Shown piece after piece: positions 40,060-50,289 of a DNA stretch of 64,000 bases (positions are counted from its first letter, which is position 1; every line of letters begins with the position of its first letter). A program made the position numbers and the translations under genes. The stretch covers positions 248,001-312,000 of the forward strand of contig JARUHJ010000004.1 in assembly GCA_029667085.1 (NCBI GenBank), given 5' to 3'. The notes under the pieces are model-generated. The model ran no database searches and was not told the origin of the DNA. It saw only the letters and a list, made by a program, of their open reading frames with translations. Source of the DNA: Deltaproteobacteria bacterium IMCC39524. Its GTDB lineage: Bacteria; Desulfobacterota; Desulfuromonadia; Desulfuromonadales; BM103.

Positions 40060-41460
40060 ATGACCGCTGCACCAGAACTACCCTGGCTTTTCGCCGCTCT
40101 GACCGTGGGCTTTTTCTTCGGACTCCTGCCAGCCATCATGCTGATAAAAACACGCAGCGAAGCAGCGAGAATGTCAGGACGACAGGAACTCTCTACAGAA
40201 TTGGCAATTTTAGAGGAACGCCTGGCCGGACGTGAGGAGCAGCTGCGTCAGCAGGTGGTCGAGTTAGCCGAGCAGCAAAATCAGGCGGCAAAGCTACAGG
40301 AAGAGAAGACCCTGCTGGAAAGGGAGAAAGTGCGCCTCGACACAGAGCTCAAGGAGGAGATTCGTCGGTCTGATGAGAGTCTCAAAGTCCTGAATGACAC
40401 CAGGCAAGAGATGCAGGTTCAATTTGAGAATCTGGCCAACCAGATTTTTGCCGAAAAAACAAAGACCTTTGCCGACCAGAGCAAAGCCAACCTGGCTACA
40501 ATCCTGACACCTTTCAAAGAGAAGATTGCCGAATTCGAGAAAAAAGTCACCGACGTTTACACCACCGAAGGTAAAGAGCGCCACTCGCTGATCAAAGAGG
40601 TACAACGCCTTCAGGAGCTGAATCAGAAGATTGGTGAAGACGCCGAGAATCTTACCAAAGCGCTCAAGGGTGACACCAAGACGCAGGGCACCTGGGGTGA
40701 GATTATCCTGGAACGCATCCTCGAGGAATCCGGCCTGCGCAAAGGTCTCGAATATGACACACAAGGCGGCTTCAGAGATGGCGAAGGCAAACTACTGAAA
40801 CCCGATGTCATTGTCCATCTTCCGGAAGAGAAGGACATCATCATCGACTCAAAGGTTTCCCTGGTTGCCTATGAGAAATATATGCGTGCGGTAACAGATG
40901 AGGACCGCGAGCGGGCGGTCAAAGAACACCTGATTTCTATCAATGGCCACCTGAAAGGCCTGGAGTCTAAGAAGTACGATGAGCTGCCGGGCGTCAAGAG
41001 CCTGGACTTTGTCCTCATGTTCGTGCCGATCGAAGGCGCCTTCATGCTGGCGATCGACAAAGACAGTGAAATTTTTCGTAAAGCCTTTGACCAGAGCATC
41101 ATGATCGTCAGCCCTTCCACCCTGCTGGTGACTTTACGCACGATCCAGAACATCTGGCGTTACGAGCACCAGAACAAGAATGCCCTCGAGATTGCCGACA
41201 AAGCCGGCAACCTCTACGACAAGTTCGTGGGTTTCGTGGCAGACCTGGAAAAGATCGGCGACCAGATCGACAACACCCGCAAGGTCTACGATGGCGCTCA
41301 CAATAAATTGACCAGCGGCAAAGGCAACCTGATCTCCAGGGCTCAGGGTCTGATCGATCTTGGCGTCAAAAGTCGTAAGCAGCTGTCAGCGTCGGTTTTA
41401 CAGGACGCTGAAGTGGGGGTGACTTTGGTTGAGGGTGATGAGGGGGATGTGGAAAGTTAG
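40060..41460 (+). CDS. rmuC: RmuC-family DNA recombination protein
   Basis: 466 residues from ATG 40060, which has GGAG six bases upstream; an in-frame TTG at 39979 is possible but has no site. One N-terminal membrane helix (about 6-27), a long coiled coil (45-165) and the RmuC nuclease-like core (about 200-410, TWGEIILERILEESGL, KPDVIVHLPEEKDIIIDSKVSLVAYEKY, FVLMFVPIEGAFMLA). RmuC limits inversions at short inverted repeats in E. coli, notable here because the window is rich in such repeats. Confidence 0.93.
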   Translation: MTAAPELPWLFAALTVGFFFGLLPAIMLIKTRSEAARMSGRQELSTELAILEERLAGREEQLRQQVVELAEQQNQAAKLQEEKTLLEREKVRLDTELKEEIRRSDESLKVLNDTRQEMQVQFENLANQIFAEKTKTFADQSKANLATILTPFKEKIAEFEKKVTDVYTTEGKERHSLIKEVQRLQELNQKIGEDAENLTKALKGDTKTQGTWGEIILERILEESGLRKGLEYDTQGGFRDGEGKLLKPDVIVHLPEEKDIIIDSKVSLVAYEKYMRAVTDEDRERAVKEHLISINGHLKGLESKKYDELPGVKSLDFVLMFVPIEGAFMLAIDKDSEIFRKAFDQSIMIVSPSTLLVTLRTIQNIWRYEHQNKNALEIADKAGNLYDKFVGFVADLEKIGDQIDNTRKVYDGAHNKLTSGKGNLISRAQGLIDLGVKSRKQLSASVLQDAEVGVTLVEGDEGDVES

Positions 41461-41564
41461 TCCGGAATTTGGAGTTGAGGTGACAACTGATTTTTCTGGA
41501 GGACCCTAGCGTTAGCGGGTTGAAAAGATTTCCTTTTCTGGCCCCGTGTGCCGCCGCCGGTTCT

Positions 41565-41662
41565 AGGGGCTGTCCCCGCAGTTAAGGGGACTGTCCCTGA
41601 GCTTAAAGTTTTTAAGACTATTAACCCGGGGACAGTCCCGTGAGCAGCCGGGACAGTCCCCT
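41565..41662. repeat. Cluster of four GGGACAGTCCC palindromes
   Basis: AGGGGCTGTCCCC (41565), AGGGGACTGTCCCT (41585), CGGGGACAGTCCCG (41627) and CGGGACAGTCCCCT (41649) form two units in each orientation in the rmuC-tmcAL gap. The arrangement resembles REP clusters that are mobilised by IS200-like (RAYT) transposases; none is present here. Confidence 0.65.
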
Positions 41663-42914
41663 AGTCTTTACCTAGTCCCAAACAATCCCGAAAGAAATCC
41701 TGATTCCGATGTCCTTGTACCGGGTTCTTTTGCAGCAAACCGTATAATCGGGTCGCCCGCAAATCACAGGCCAGCATTCTCTCCGCCAGACAACCAAGAT
41801 CCTTCCTGCCTGAATAAAAACGCCTCAAGACGGCCTGCGCCCTGGCCGGATCCGATATCGCCGGCAAAGTTCTCTTTTTGCGAGAGCCCGCCAGCAGCTG
41901 CCGCCCTTTCTCCGTTGCTCCCAGCAACCGCAGATAGAGCGGGCCGCACTCCAGGAAGCTATTCATCTCAACGCTGGACACTTGCAACAAGACATAACTC
42001 AGGATGCGTTGAATCCGGGTCAAGGTCCACTGCCGCGATTTAATCGCATCCGTCAAATCCGCATAGGACGTCGCAGTCATGGCGGCATCGACCAGTCTCT
42101 GCGCCAAGCCGTTTTCAACCTGGTAAATTCCGGACAAAGTCTCCATCTCCTGCAACAAAAACGTCTGCAAAGAAGAAAAGAGGCGATCATGGTCCAGTGA
42201 AAGCCCTCTGTCCAGAGCCTGACTGAGAATGTGTCGACAGGTTTCCGGTACGAACTCCCCAACGGTGCCTCCCTCACCGAGTCGTTTCCGAATCCCGGTG
42301 GCACTGGCGATGGGGCTTGTTACATCGGTACTGTGGTATCCGGCTCCCCGGCGCAAAATTGTAAAAGCCTCGATAGGACTCGACGTTTCCAGCAAGGCTT
42401 TCAGGTATTCAATGCCGAGGATATTATTCGGTGAAGAGACCAGCTCTGCAGACACCTCCGGTGCCCTGGCAGAGAGAACCTCTGCCCGCGCTGCGGGGTA
42501 GCTGACGCCGTTCCTCAGCAGCTGACGTGTTCCTGCTTCGATATCAGCCGCGTGTTCGACCAGAAGCTGTGCGACCGTCCACAATGAACTCACCTTTCCC
42601 GCCTCACTGCCAAAGCAAAGGGTATCGACAACACCGAGACCGTTTAGGCTTTGCACCGCTCCCCTGGCAAAATGCGGAGCGCTGTTACAAGCAAAGGAGA
42701 ATGGCAGTTCAAGGACAAGATCGACACCTGCCGCCATGGCCATTTCGGCACGCGCCCATTTATTGATTAAGGCCGGTTCGCCGCGCTGCAGGAAGTGCCC
42801 GCTCATCACGGCAACGCTGGCGTCGGCATCAGCCACACGCAAGCTCTCCTGCAAGTGATGCAGGTGACCGTTGTGGAAGGGATTGTACTCGGTAATCAGG
42901 CCAACAGTTCGCAC
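41661..42914 (-). CDS. tmcAL: tRNA(Met) cytidine acetate ligase
   Basis: 417 residues. It acetylates C34 of elongator tRNA-Met using acetate and ATP. The nucleotidyltransferase HxGH motif is in EYNPFHNGHLHHL (about 9-21). LELPFSFACNSAPHFARGAV, LCFGSEAG and PNNILGIEYLKAL follow, and the C-terminal helical domain fits the family (DUF795). The enzyme is best known in Bacillota, but homologues occur in Desulfuromonadales-type genomes. It is a single gene, convergent with rmuC. Confidence 0.9.
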   Translation of the reverse strand: MRTVGLITEYNPFHNGHLHHLQESLRVADADASVAVMSGHFLQRGEPALINKWARAEMAMAAGVDLVLELPFSFACNSAPHFARGAVQSLNGLGVVDTLCFGSEAGKVSSLWTVAQLLVEHAADIEAGTRQLLRNGVSYPAARAEVLSARAPEVSAELVSSPNNILGIEYLKALLETSSPIEAFTILRRGAGYHSTDVTSPIASATGIRKRLGEGGTVGEFVPETCRHILSQALDRGLSLDHDRLFSSLQTFLLQEMETLSGIYQVENGLAQRLVDAAMTATSYADLTDAIKSRQWTLTRIQRILSYVLLQVSSVEMNSFLECGPLYLRLLGATEKGRQLLAGSRKKRTLPAISDPARAQAVLRRFYSGRKDLGCLAERMLACDLRATRLYGLLQKNPVQGHRNQDFFRDCLGLGKD

Positions 42915-43026
42915 GAGGGATTCCTGTTCAGTGAAGCATATGGGCGTCGCTATGAGCCTTAAGTTACAAAGCCGGGCGGGCGAGGCCCCTGTTCATCGTT
43001 ACCACAGCCTGGCGCTCTTCCTCAGC

Positions 43027-44067
43027 TCAGTTGAAAGTCTGATTTTCCTGTTCCATAACACGGATGAAAGTCGTTCTCTTGGACAACTCCCGCAGCGCAG
43101 AAGCACCGACGTAGGTGCAGGTAGAACGAAGGCCGCCGAGGATGTCCTTGATCGTCTCCTCGAGGGGCCCGCGGTAAGGCACTTCCACCGTTTTACCTTC
43201 GGAGGCACGATAGTTGGCAACCATGCCTGCGTGTTTTTTCATCGCGGTGTCAGAGCTCATGCCGTAATAAAGCTTGAATTGCAGACCTCCACGCTCAACC
43301 AGCTGGCCACCACTTTCATCGTGTCCGGCAAACATACCACCAAGCATCACGAAATCGGCGCCGCCGCCAAAAGCCTTGGCCACATCCCCGGCACAAACAC
43401 AACCGCCGTCAGAGATGATCCGTCCGCCGAGGCCATGAGCAGCATCAGCACACTCGATCACGGCGGAAAGTTGCGGGTAACCGACCCCCGTCTTCACACG
43501 GGTGGTGCAGACCGAACCCGGCCCGATACCGACCTTGACGAGGTCAGCGCCGGAGAGCAGCAACTCTTCCACCATCTCGCCGGTCACGACATTGCCAGCA
43601 ATGATGGTTTTATCAGGAAACGCCTGCCTTACCTTACTGACGAATTCGACAAAGGATTCCGCATAACCGTTGGCGACGTCAATACAGATAAAGAGCAGTT
43701 GCGGATGCTGGTTGATAATTTGGACGAGTTTGTCAAAATCTTCATCAGCCACTCCGGTACTGACCATGATCCGCTCAAAAATATCATCAGAAGCCTGCCG
43801 ATCAACAAAAGCCTGCCACTCTTCGAGGCTGTAGTGCTTGTGAATGGCACAGAGCATCTTATTTTCAGCGAGCACCTCGGCAACCTCAAAGGTACCGATG
43901 GTATCCATGTTGGCAGCAATGATCGGCACACCGCTCCATTGGCGCTTGCTGTGTAAAAAAGTATAGCTACGCTCCAGTTCGACCAGGGAGCGGCTTTTCA
44001 GGGTGGAACGCTTGGGACGAATCAGAACGTCTTTAAATCCCAGCTTCAAATCAGTTTCGACACGCAT
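43027..44067 (-). CDS. guaC: GMP reductase
   Basis: 346 residues. It converts GMP to IMP with NADPH. The IMPDH/GMPR barrel shows [18 protein letters not shown] at the start, the catalytic cysteine in [11 protein letters not shown] (about 187), the phosphate loop [24 protein letters not shown], and the [11 protein letters not shown] flap. It lacks the CBS domains of IMP dehydrogenase, and the first segment is of the GuaC type. It stands between tmcAL and sfsA on the same strand. Confidence 0.95.
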   Translation of the reverse strand: MRVETDLKLGFKDVLIRPKRSTLKSRSLVELERSYTFLHSKRQWSGVPIIAANMDTIGTFEVAEVLAENKMLCAIHKHYSLEEWQAFVDRQASDDIFERIMVSTGVADEDFDKLVQIINQHPQLLFICIDVANGYAESFVEFVSKVRQAFPDKTIIAGNVVTGEMVEELLLSGADLVKVGIGPGSVCTTRVKTGVGYPQLSAVIECADAAHGLGGRIISDGGCVCAGDVAKAFGGGADFVMLGGMFAGHDESGGQLVERGGLQFKLYYGMSSDTAMKKHAGMVANYRASEGKTVEVPYRGPLEETIKDILGGLRSTCTYVGASALRELSKRTTFIRVMEQENQTFN

Positions 44068-44178
44068 AAATGAATCCTTTCGTTTTGCATAGATACGGCA
44101 GGAGACAGGCTCCTGCAGACGGGTTTCAGCGGTTTTTTCAGTATACTTGCATTATGGGGGAAATGGAAAACTATCCGT

Positions 44179-44871
44179 TCATAGGCAGACGGGGAGCTGC
44201 TGATCGACCCTGGAGCTTTCCGGCGACACCAGCGTGCGATAAGCCAGGGCTTCAACCCCGCAAGAGATGGCCTCTCTGAGAAGTCGACCGTACTCCGCAT
44301 CAATTTCATCCGCGGGAGAAAAAGTCTGGGCATCACTTCGCTGGATCAGGAAGAAGATCACAGCTCGCCAGCCCTGCTCTTTTGCCAGCTTCAGGTCGCG
44401 CAGGTGTTTCTGGCCCCGCGTGGTGACAGCATCCGGGAAACAGGCAACGCCAGGCTGGCAGCAGAGAGTGACATTCTTGACTTCAAGGAGAACCTTCTCG
44501 TTCTCCCCTTCCAGCATAAAATCGATGCGGCTTTCGGCAAAAGGGAATTCCGGGCGAACCGAATAATTTTGAAAACACCGGAGAACATTATTCCGCAAGG
44601 CTTCCTCGACGAGCCGATTGGCACGGTGAGTATTAATATCCACCCAGTGCCCATTAACCCGAACCAGTTCCCATGACCAGGCCAGCTTGCGTTTCGGGTT
44701 GTCACTTTTCGACAGCAACACCTGCTGGCCGGGCACGGCGCACTGCTGCATGCTGCCGGTATTCGGTGTATGAGCTGTCACCAGGGAACCGTCCTCCAGC
44801 TCAATATCGGCCAGAAAACGTTTATAACGACGCACCAGTCTCCCTGCAACCAACGGCTGAGGTAAAACCAT
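44179..44871 (-). CDS. sfsA: SfsA-family DNA-binding/nuclease-like protein
   Basis: 230 residues from ATG 44871 (AGGAG seven bases upstream); an in-frame start at 44952 has no site. RRYKRFLADIELEDGSLVTAHTPNTGSM, RIDFMLEG and VLLEVKNVTL form the OB-like and PD-(D/E)XK-like parts of SfsA. E. coli SfsA was named for stimulating maltose use and binds DNA; the molecular role is unsettled. It is divergent from rnj. Confidence 0.94.
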   Translation of the reverse strand: MVLPQPLVAGRLVRRYKRFLADIELEDGSLVTAHTPNTGSMQQCAVPGQQVLLSKSDNPKRKLAWSWELVRVNGHWVDINTHRANRLVEEALRNNVLRCFQNYSVRPEFPFAESRIDFMLEGENEKVLLEVKNVTLCCQPGVACFPDAVTTRGQKHLRDLKLAKEQGWRAVIFFLIQRSDAQTFSPADEIDAEYGRLLREAISCGVEALAYRTLVSPESSRVDQQLPVCL

Positions 44872-45022
44872 TTCGACTCCTTTGCAACGATCTTCTTGCC
44901 ATTGTAACGAGCAAGCCGACCCACTGCAAAGAGGAAAGCATTTGACTCTCAACCTTCACTCCCCTAGACTGACGTCTTTTTCATTGCCAACCACCTGATT
45001 TGTCAGAAACTTTTGAGTCACC

Positions 45023-46723
45023 ATGAGTATCGCGATCAATTCTGAAACAACACGCCCACTGCACCCTGACGCAGTTCGTATCCTGCCTTTGGGAGGCCTG
45101 GGCGAAATCGGTCTCAACATGATGGTCATAGAGGCCGCAGGCGGTCTGTTGATCATCGACTGTGGCCTGATGTTTCCGGAAGCCTACATGCTCGGCATCG
45201 ACCTGGTCATCCCGGACATCGCGACGATCGTTGAACGAAAAGACGAGATCCGTGGCATCCTCCTGACCCATGGCCACGAAGACCACATCGGCGCCATCCC
45301 CTTTCTGATCGAAGCTCTCGGTTTCCCGCCGATCTACTCCTCGCCGTTAACCTTGGGACTGCTCGACAACAAGCTGGAAGAACATCAACTGAAAAGTCGC
45401 GTGACCTGCAGGAGCATCAAAGTCCGCGAACCGGTCGAAATCGGTCCATTTGAAGTCGAGTTCTTCCGCGCTGCCCACTCCATTGTCGATGGCTGCGGAC
45501 TGGCGATTCGCACTCCGGCCGGACTGATTGTGCATACCGGTGACTTCAAGCTCGACCCGACTCCGGTGGACAACCAGCCCACCGACCTGGGCCGTCTGGC
45601 CTCCTACGGCGAAGAAGGTGTCCTGCTGTTGTTCTCCGATTCCACCAACGTTGAGAACACCGGCCAGACCCTCTCCGAGAGGACTGTTGGCGACGCCCTC
45701 AACGAGCTCCTGCCACGCTGTACCGGCAAGACCCTGGTGGCCACCTTCTCCTCGAACATCCACCGCATCCAGCAGATCGTTAATGCCGCGATCAAAGCCG
45801 AGCGCAAAGTGATGGTCTCGGGCCGCAGCATGGTCAGCAATATCGCCATCGCGCGGCAGCTTGGCTATCTCACCATTCCGGACGACATCCTGATCGACCT
45901 GCGCCAGATGCGTGACATGCCATCGGAACAGGTTTTGATTCTGACCACCGGCAGTCAGGGTGAACCCTTGAGCTCGCTCTCGCGCATCGCCATGGACGAC
46001 CACAAGCAGATCAGCATTGAACCGGGCGACACAGTCATCCTTTCGTCCAAGTTCATCCCCGGCAATGAGCGGGCGATCACGCACCTGATCAATCATCTTT
46101 ATCGCCGCGGGGCAGAAGTCCACTACGAGACAACCAGCGAGATCCATGTCTCCGGGCACGCCAGCCAGAACGAACTCAAGACCGTGCTCAACCTGGTCAA
46201 GCCGAAATATTTTGTACCGGTGCACGGTGAGTACCGGCACCTGGTCAAGCATGCACAGTTAGCCCAGAGCATGGGCTGGCAAGCAGACCGGGCGATCGTT
46301 ATCAGTAACGGTACGCCACTGGTCATCTCCGAAAATGGACACCATATCGAGCCAAAAGCCGAAACGGGGCGGGTCTTCATTGACGGTAAAGGAGTCGGTG
46401 ATGTTGGTGAGATGGAACTGCGTGATCGCCGCCACCTGGCAAACCATGGCCTGGTGATCGTTTTTCTGGCACTCAACCAGAACAGCGGCGCCATCGTCTC
46501 CGGGCCGGAAATCATAACCCGGGGGTTTGTTCCCGAAGAAGAAAGCGAGGAGCTCCTCAGCGAAGCCCGTGAACTGGTTTGCCAGATGCTCGTAGAACAC
46601 AGCCCGGCAGCCATGGCCGACTGGGAAGAACTGCGCGTTGAAGTGCGTAAAATTCTGCGTCGCCTCTTCAATAAAACCATGGCTCGGCGGCCACTGATTC
46701 TGCCTGTAATTATGGAGCTTTAA
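45023..46723 (+). CDS. rnj: Ribonuclease J
   Basis: 566 residues. A metallo-beta-lactamase/beta-CASP ribonuclease with 5'-3' exonuclease and endonuclease activity. It shows LPLGGLGEIGLN at the start, the zinc motif HGHEDH (H83, H85, D87, H88), SDSTNVENTGQTLSE, the beta-CASP motifs (LVATFSSNIHRIQQIV, SGHASQNEL, VPVHGEYRHL), and the C-terminal RNase J dimerisation domain ending in RRLFNKTMARRPLILPVIMEL. It heads a plus-strand run with uppP and ftsK. Confidence 0.95.
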   Translation: MSIAINSETTRPLHPDAVRILPLGGLGEIGLNMMVIEAAGGLLIIDCGLMFPEAYMLGIDLVIPDIATIVERKDEIRGILLTHGHEDHIGAIPFLIEALGFPPIYSSPLTLGLLDNKLEEHQLKSRVTCRSIKVREPVEIGPFEVEFFRAAHSIVDGCGLAIRTPAGLIVHTGDFKLDPTPVDNQPTDLGRLASYGEEGVLLLFSDSTNVENTGQTLSERTVGDALNELLPRCTGKTLVATFSSNIHRIQQIVNAAIKAERKVMVSGRSMVSNIAIARQLGYLTIPDDILIDLRQMRDMPSEQVLILTTGSQGEPLSSLSRIAMDDHKQISIEPGDTVILSSKFIPGNERAITHLINHLYRRGAEVHYETTSEIHVSGHASQNELKTVLNLVKPKYFVPVHGEYRHLVKHAQLAQSMGWQADRAIVISNGTPLVISENGHHIEPKAETGRVFIDGKGVGDVGEMELRDRRHLANHGLVIVFLALNQNSGAIVSGPEIITRGFVPEEESEELLSEARELVCQMLVEHSPAAMADWEELRVEVRKILRRLFNKTMARRPLILPVIMEL

Positions 46724-46824
46724 GGCTGGGAGCTGAAGCGATTGTGCCTCGGCTATGATTATCAATTCAACATGTGCAAGATTTTTCTTACAACATAAGG
46801 CTTACCGCTTAACACTGGATCATC

Positions 46825-47616
46825 ATGACTTTCTTAGACGCAATACTCCTCGGTATCCTGCAAGGTGCCACCGAGTTTCTTCCCGTATCTTCAAGCGGCC
46901 ATCTGGTCCTTGCTCAACACATGCTCGGCGATTTCGATCAGGTCGGCGTGCTTTTCGATGTCCTCCTGCATCTCGGCACCCTTGTCGCTGTTGCCATCTA
47001 TTTCTGGAGCGATTTAAGCGGTCTCATCTCTTCCCTCTGGAGACGAGACGACCTGGCCAAACAGCAACGCTTCATGGTCGGCCTGCTGATTGCCGGCTCA
47101 ATACCGACAGCTATTATTGGCCTGTGCTTCAAGGATTTCTTTATCGGACTCTTTGAGAAACCAGCGATCGTCTGCATCATGTTGCTGGTCACAGGAAGCC
47201 TGCTCTGGCTGGCGGAGCGTTTGCGCAACCGCGACCTGGCGCGCAAGGAGATGAACTGGACTGATGCCATCCTGGTCGGCACCGTACAGGGGTGCGCCAT
47301 TATCCCCGGCATCTCCAGGTCCGGCTCAACCATTGCTGCCTTGCTGCTGCGCGGCGTCGATGGCGAAACGGCCGCCCGCTTCTCGTTTCTTCTGGCATTA
47401 CCCGCTGTCTTCGGTGCCGCCCTGCTTTCCGTTAAAGACCTCGACACGGTCGCAAGCGGAGCCTTTCTCCCTTACCTGGCTGGAACGGTTGCATCCATGA
47501 TCACCGGCCTGCTCTGTATCCATCTCCTGATGGGCGTTATCAGGCGTCGTCGCCTGCACTGGTTTGCTCTTTACTGTTGGCTAGTCGGCGGCCTGGGGCT
47601 GGTATTTTTACTGTAA
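46825..47616 (+). CDS. uppP: Undecaprenyl-diphosphatase
   Basis: 263 residues. An inner-membrane enzyme that recycles the lipid carrier for peptidoglycan. Family signatures are GATEFLPVSSSGHLVL (14-29) and the second box GISRSGSTIAALLLRG (about 168-183). Seven to eight hydrophobic helices cover the rest. It follows rnj by about 100 bp. Confidence 0.96.
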   Translation: MTFLDAILLGILQGATEFLPVSSSGHLVLAQHMLGDFDQVGVLFDVLLHLGTLVAVAIYFWSDLSGLISSLWRRDDLAKQQRFMVGLLIAGSIPTAIIGLCFKDFFIGLFEKPAIVCIMLLVTGSLLWLAERLRNRDLARKEMNWTDAILVGTVQGCAIIPGISRSGSTIAALLLRGVDGETAARFSFLLALPAVFGAALLSVKDLDTVASGAFLPYLAGTVASMITGLLCIHLLMGVIRRRRLHWFALYCWLVGGLGLVFLL

Positions 47617-47670
47617 ACAGCTTTTTCGCTCTACCCACAGAAAAACCTGCAACAGGCAAGCCATCAATCT

Positions 47671-47700
47671 TTGACCTTTCCCCTATAATTGCGCTAACAT
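47671..47700 (+). promoter_or_regulatory. Sigma70-type promoter for ftsK
   Basis: TTGACC, 18 bases, TAACAT, with an internal TATAAT at 47684-47689 as an alternative -10. It lies 28 bp before the ftsK ATG. Confidence 0.5.
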
Positions 47701-47727
47701 GGCGCGAATTACTTATGGGGTTACTTA

Positions 47728-50013
47728 ATGAGCGAAAAACCACGCAAAACCTTTCTACGTGAACACATCAAGAAAGAAATCTCTGGCCTCGTCTGGATGG
47801 CTGCGGGTCTCTTTCTCCTCTTGAGCCTGGTTTCGTTCAACAACAACGATCCCTCCTTCAACAACAATCTCGATCCGGCACAGATCAGCAACTTCTGCGG
47901 CAGGGTCGGTGCTTACGTCTCTGACCTCTTCTACCAGATCATCGGCATTCCCGCCATGATGATCCCCTTCGCCTGTCTGCTCTTTGCCTGGCGGCTGCTC
48001 AAGTTCCGTGACCTCCATCCTCGCATCTACAAGATAGCCGCTTTCATCGTGATGCTGATCTCCATTGCCGGCCTGATCTCGCTCAAAATCGAGAAAGTCG
48101 CCCTCTTTGGACAGACCCTCAACCAGGCAGGAGGCTTTATTGGCTTCTTCCTGGCAAGCACCTTGAAGAGCTGGTTCAACCTGACCGGAGCCGCCATCTT
48201 CCTGGTCGTCTTCCTTTCGGTTTCTTCGATGCTGGTCGCCCGTTTCTCAATGGTTCTGTTCCTTGAAGGGCTACTGGCAAGACTTGCCGCCGGTATGGAA
48301 AAACGCCGCGAAGCCCGCAAGGCCCGCCGGGAGCTGAAAGAAGCTGACAAGCCAAAGAAAGATAAGGCACCAGTCATTCGCGCCCCGCGACCGGCTCCTG
48401 CGCCTGTCATCAAAGAGAGCAAAAAGAACAGCAAAAAGAAGGCCCAGGCCAACCAGGAAGCGTTTGAGTTCCTTGAGCCTTCGGGAACCTACCACCCGCC
48501 CTCGCTGACCCTGCTTGATCATGATGGTGAAGCGGCAAAGCCGGTCGACAAAGAAGCCCTGATGATGAACGCCCGCCTGCTGGAGAAGAAGCTGCTTGAC
48601 TTCAACGTCGAAGGCGACGTCTCCGAAGTCAAGCCAGGGCCCGTTGTCACCATGTATGAGTTTGCCCCGGCGCCAGGTGTTAAGGTCAATAAAATTGCCG
48701 GCCTGTCTGATGACCTGAGCATGGCGCTCAAAGCACTTTCAATCCGGATTGTCGCGCCGATCCCGGGCCGCGGCGTAGTCGGTATCGAGATCCCCAATCG
48801 CGACCGTGAGATGGTTTATCTCAAGGAGATCTTCTCCACCGACGAATTCCAGAAAACGGGCGGCAAACTGCCACTTGCACTGGGTAAAGACATCTTCGGT
48901 CACACGGTTGTTTCCGATCTGGCTAAAATGCCGCACCTCCTGGTTGCAGGTTCAACCGGAACAGGTAAATCGGTTTCGATCAATGCCATGATCTTGTCCC
49001 TGCTCTACCGTGCTGACCCTCGTGATGTCCGTGTCATCATGGTTGACCCGAAGATGTTGGAGCTTTCGATGTACGAAGGCATCCCACATCTCCTGCTGCC
49101 GGTCGTGACCAATCCCAAAAAAGCGTCTCTGGCCCTCAACTGGGCGGTTCGCGAAATGGAGCGCCGCTACAAGTTGATGTCCGACAAGGGCGTACGCAAT
49201 ATCGACGGCTACAATCGCAAGCTGGCCAAAGAAGAGAAGGACAAGAGCTCAAAACGACAGCAGGTGTTGGACAACGATGATATCGTCGATCTCATGGAAG
49301 AGGATCTTCCGGAGATTGAAATTGCCGAGGGGGAAGTGCTTGATCATGGACATTTGCCCTACATCGTCGTCATCGTCGATGAGCTCGCCGACCTGATGAT
49401 GGTCGCCGGTCGAGAGATCGAAGAATCGATCGCCCGCCTTGCACAGATGGCCCGCGCTGCCGGCATCCACCTGATACTCGCAACACAACGACCAAGCGTC
49501 GATGTTATAACCGGCCTGATCAAAGCCAACTTCCCGACCCGTCTCTCGTTCAAGGTCTTCTCACGCACCGATTCACGTACAATTCTCGACCAGATGGGCG
49601 CCGAAACACTGCTCGGCAACGGTGACATGCTCTTCTTGCCACCCGGGACCGGCGCCGTACAGCGTGTCCACGGGGCTTTTGTTTCAGAGATCGAAGTCCA
49701 GCGTGTTGTTGATTTTCTCAAGAAACAAGGGCAGCCTGACTACGACAAATCAATCCTTGAAGCCCCGGCGGCAAGTGAAAGCGGTGGCAGCGATGGCGAC
49801 GATGAATATGACGAGAAGTGGGATGAAGCGCTTGCCGTTATCGCCGATGCCAAACAAGCCTCCATTTCCATGCTTCAGCGTCGCCTGCGCCTCGGCTACA
49901 ACCGCGCAGCCCGCATGATCGAGAAGATGGAAGCGGAAGGGATTGTCGGGCCTTCCGATGGCACCAGTCGTCCGCGTGAGGTGTTCATCAACAAGATTGG
50001 TGGAGACGAGTAA
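47728..50013 (+). CDS. ftsK: DNA translocase FtsK/SpoIIIE
   Basis: 761 residues. Four N-terminal membrane helices (about 18-170), a basic Pro/Lys linker (185-240), the alpha and beta motor domains with Walker A GSTGTGKSVS (about 409-418) and Walker B VVIVDELADLMMV, and the C-terminal gamma winged helix (about 695-757, DEALAVIADAKQASISMLQRRLRLGYNRAARMIEKME) that reads polar chromosome sequences. It pumps DNA at the septum and aids dimer resolution. The linker is short compared with E. coli FtsK, as in SpoIIIE. A terminator follows at 50075. Confidence 0.97.
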   Translation: MSEKPRKTFLREHIKKEISGLVWMAAGLFLLLSLVSFNNNDPSFNNNLDPAQISNFCGRVGAYVSDLFYQIIGIPAMMIPFACLLFAWRLLKFRDLHPRIYKIAAFIVMLISIAGLISLKIEKVALFGQTLNQAGGFIGFFLASTLKSWFNLTGAAIFLVVFLSVSSMLVARFSMVLFLEGLLARLAAGMEKRREARKARRELKEADKPKKDKAPVIRAPRPAPAPVIKESKKNSKKKAQANQEAFEFLEPSGTYHPPSLTLLDHDGEAAKPVDKEALMMNARLLEKKLLDFNVEGDVSEVKPGPVVTMYEFAPAPGVKVNKIAGLSDDLSMALKALSIRIVAPIPGRGVVGIEIPNRDREMVYLKEIFSTDEFQKTGGKLPLALGKDIFGHTVVSDLAKMPHLLVAGSTGTGKSVSINAMILSLLYRADPRDVRVIMVDPKMLELSMYEGIPHLLLPVVTNPKKASLALNWAVREMERRYKLMSDKGVRNIDGYNRKLAKEEKDKSSKRQQVLDNDDIVDLMEEDLPEIEIAEGEVLDHGHLPYIVVIVDELADLMMVAGREIEESIARLAQMARAAGIHLILATQRPSVDVITGLIKANFPTRLSFKVFSRTDSRTILDQMGAETLLGNGDMLFLPPGTGAVQRVHGAFVSEIEVQRVVDFLKKQGQPDYDKSILEAPAASESGGSDGDDEYDEKWDEALAVIADAKQASISMLQRRLRLGYNRAARMIEKMEAEGIVGPSDGTSRPREVFINKIGGDE

Positions 50014-50074
50014 CTAGGCCAACTCCGCCTTTTAAACTCAACAGAAGTCTAAACAGTTCAGACACCCTTTAAAG

Positions 50075-50105
50075 CGGGAGCAGAGAATCAACCTGCTCCC
50101 GTTTC
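50075..50105 (+). terminator. Terminator after ftsK
   Basis: CGGGAGCAG-agaatcaac-CTGCTCCCG is a perfect 9-bp stem followed by TTTCC. The T run is short. Confidence 0.65.
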
Positions 50106-50289
50106 CAATTCACAGCTCTCAACTTAAGCTGAATCGACGAACGCGCTGATGCAGACTGAAAAACTCAACAAAAGCGTACCCAACAAACAGGCAGCCTCTC
50201 CCGTCCCCTTATTTGACAGAGAAACGGTTTGAAAATCGCAAGGAGAATGCTAACATGTTTGATTGGAGAAAGAATTGGAGAAAACACCG

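Noticed and set aside
42871-43956. 361-codon plus-strand frame opposite guaC
   Set aside because: No recognisable domain and it covers the active site region of GuaC on the other strand.
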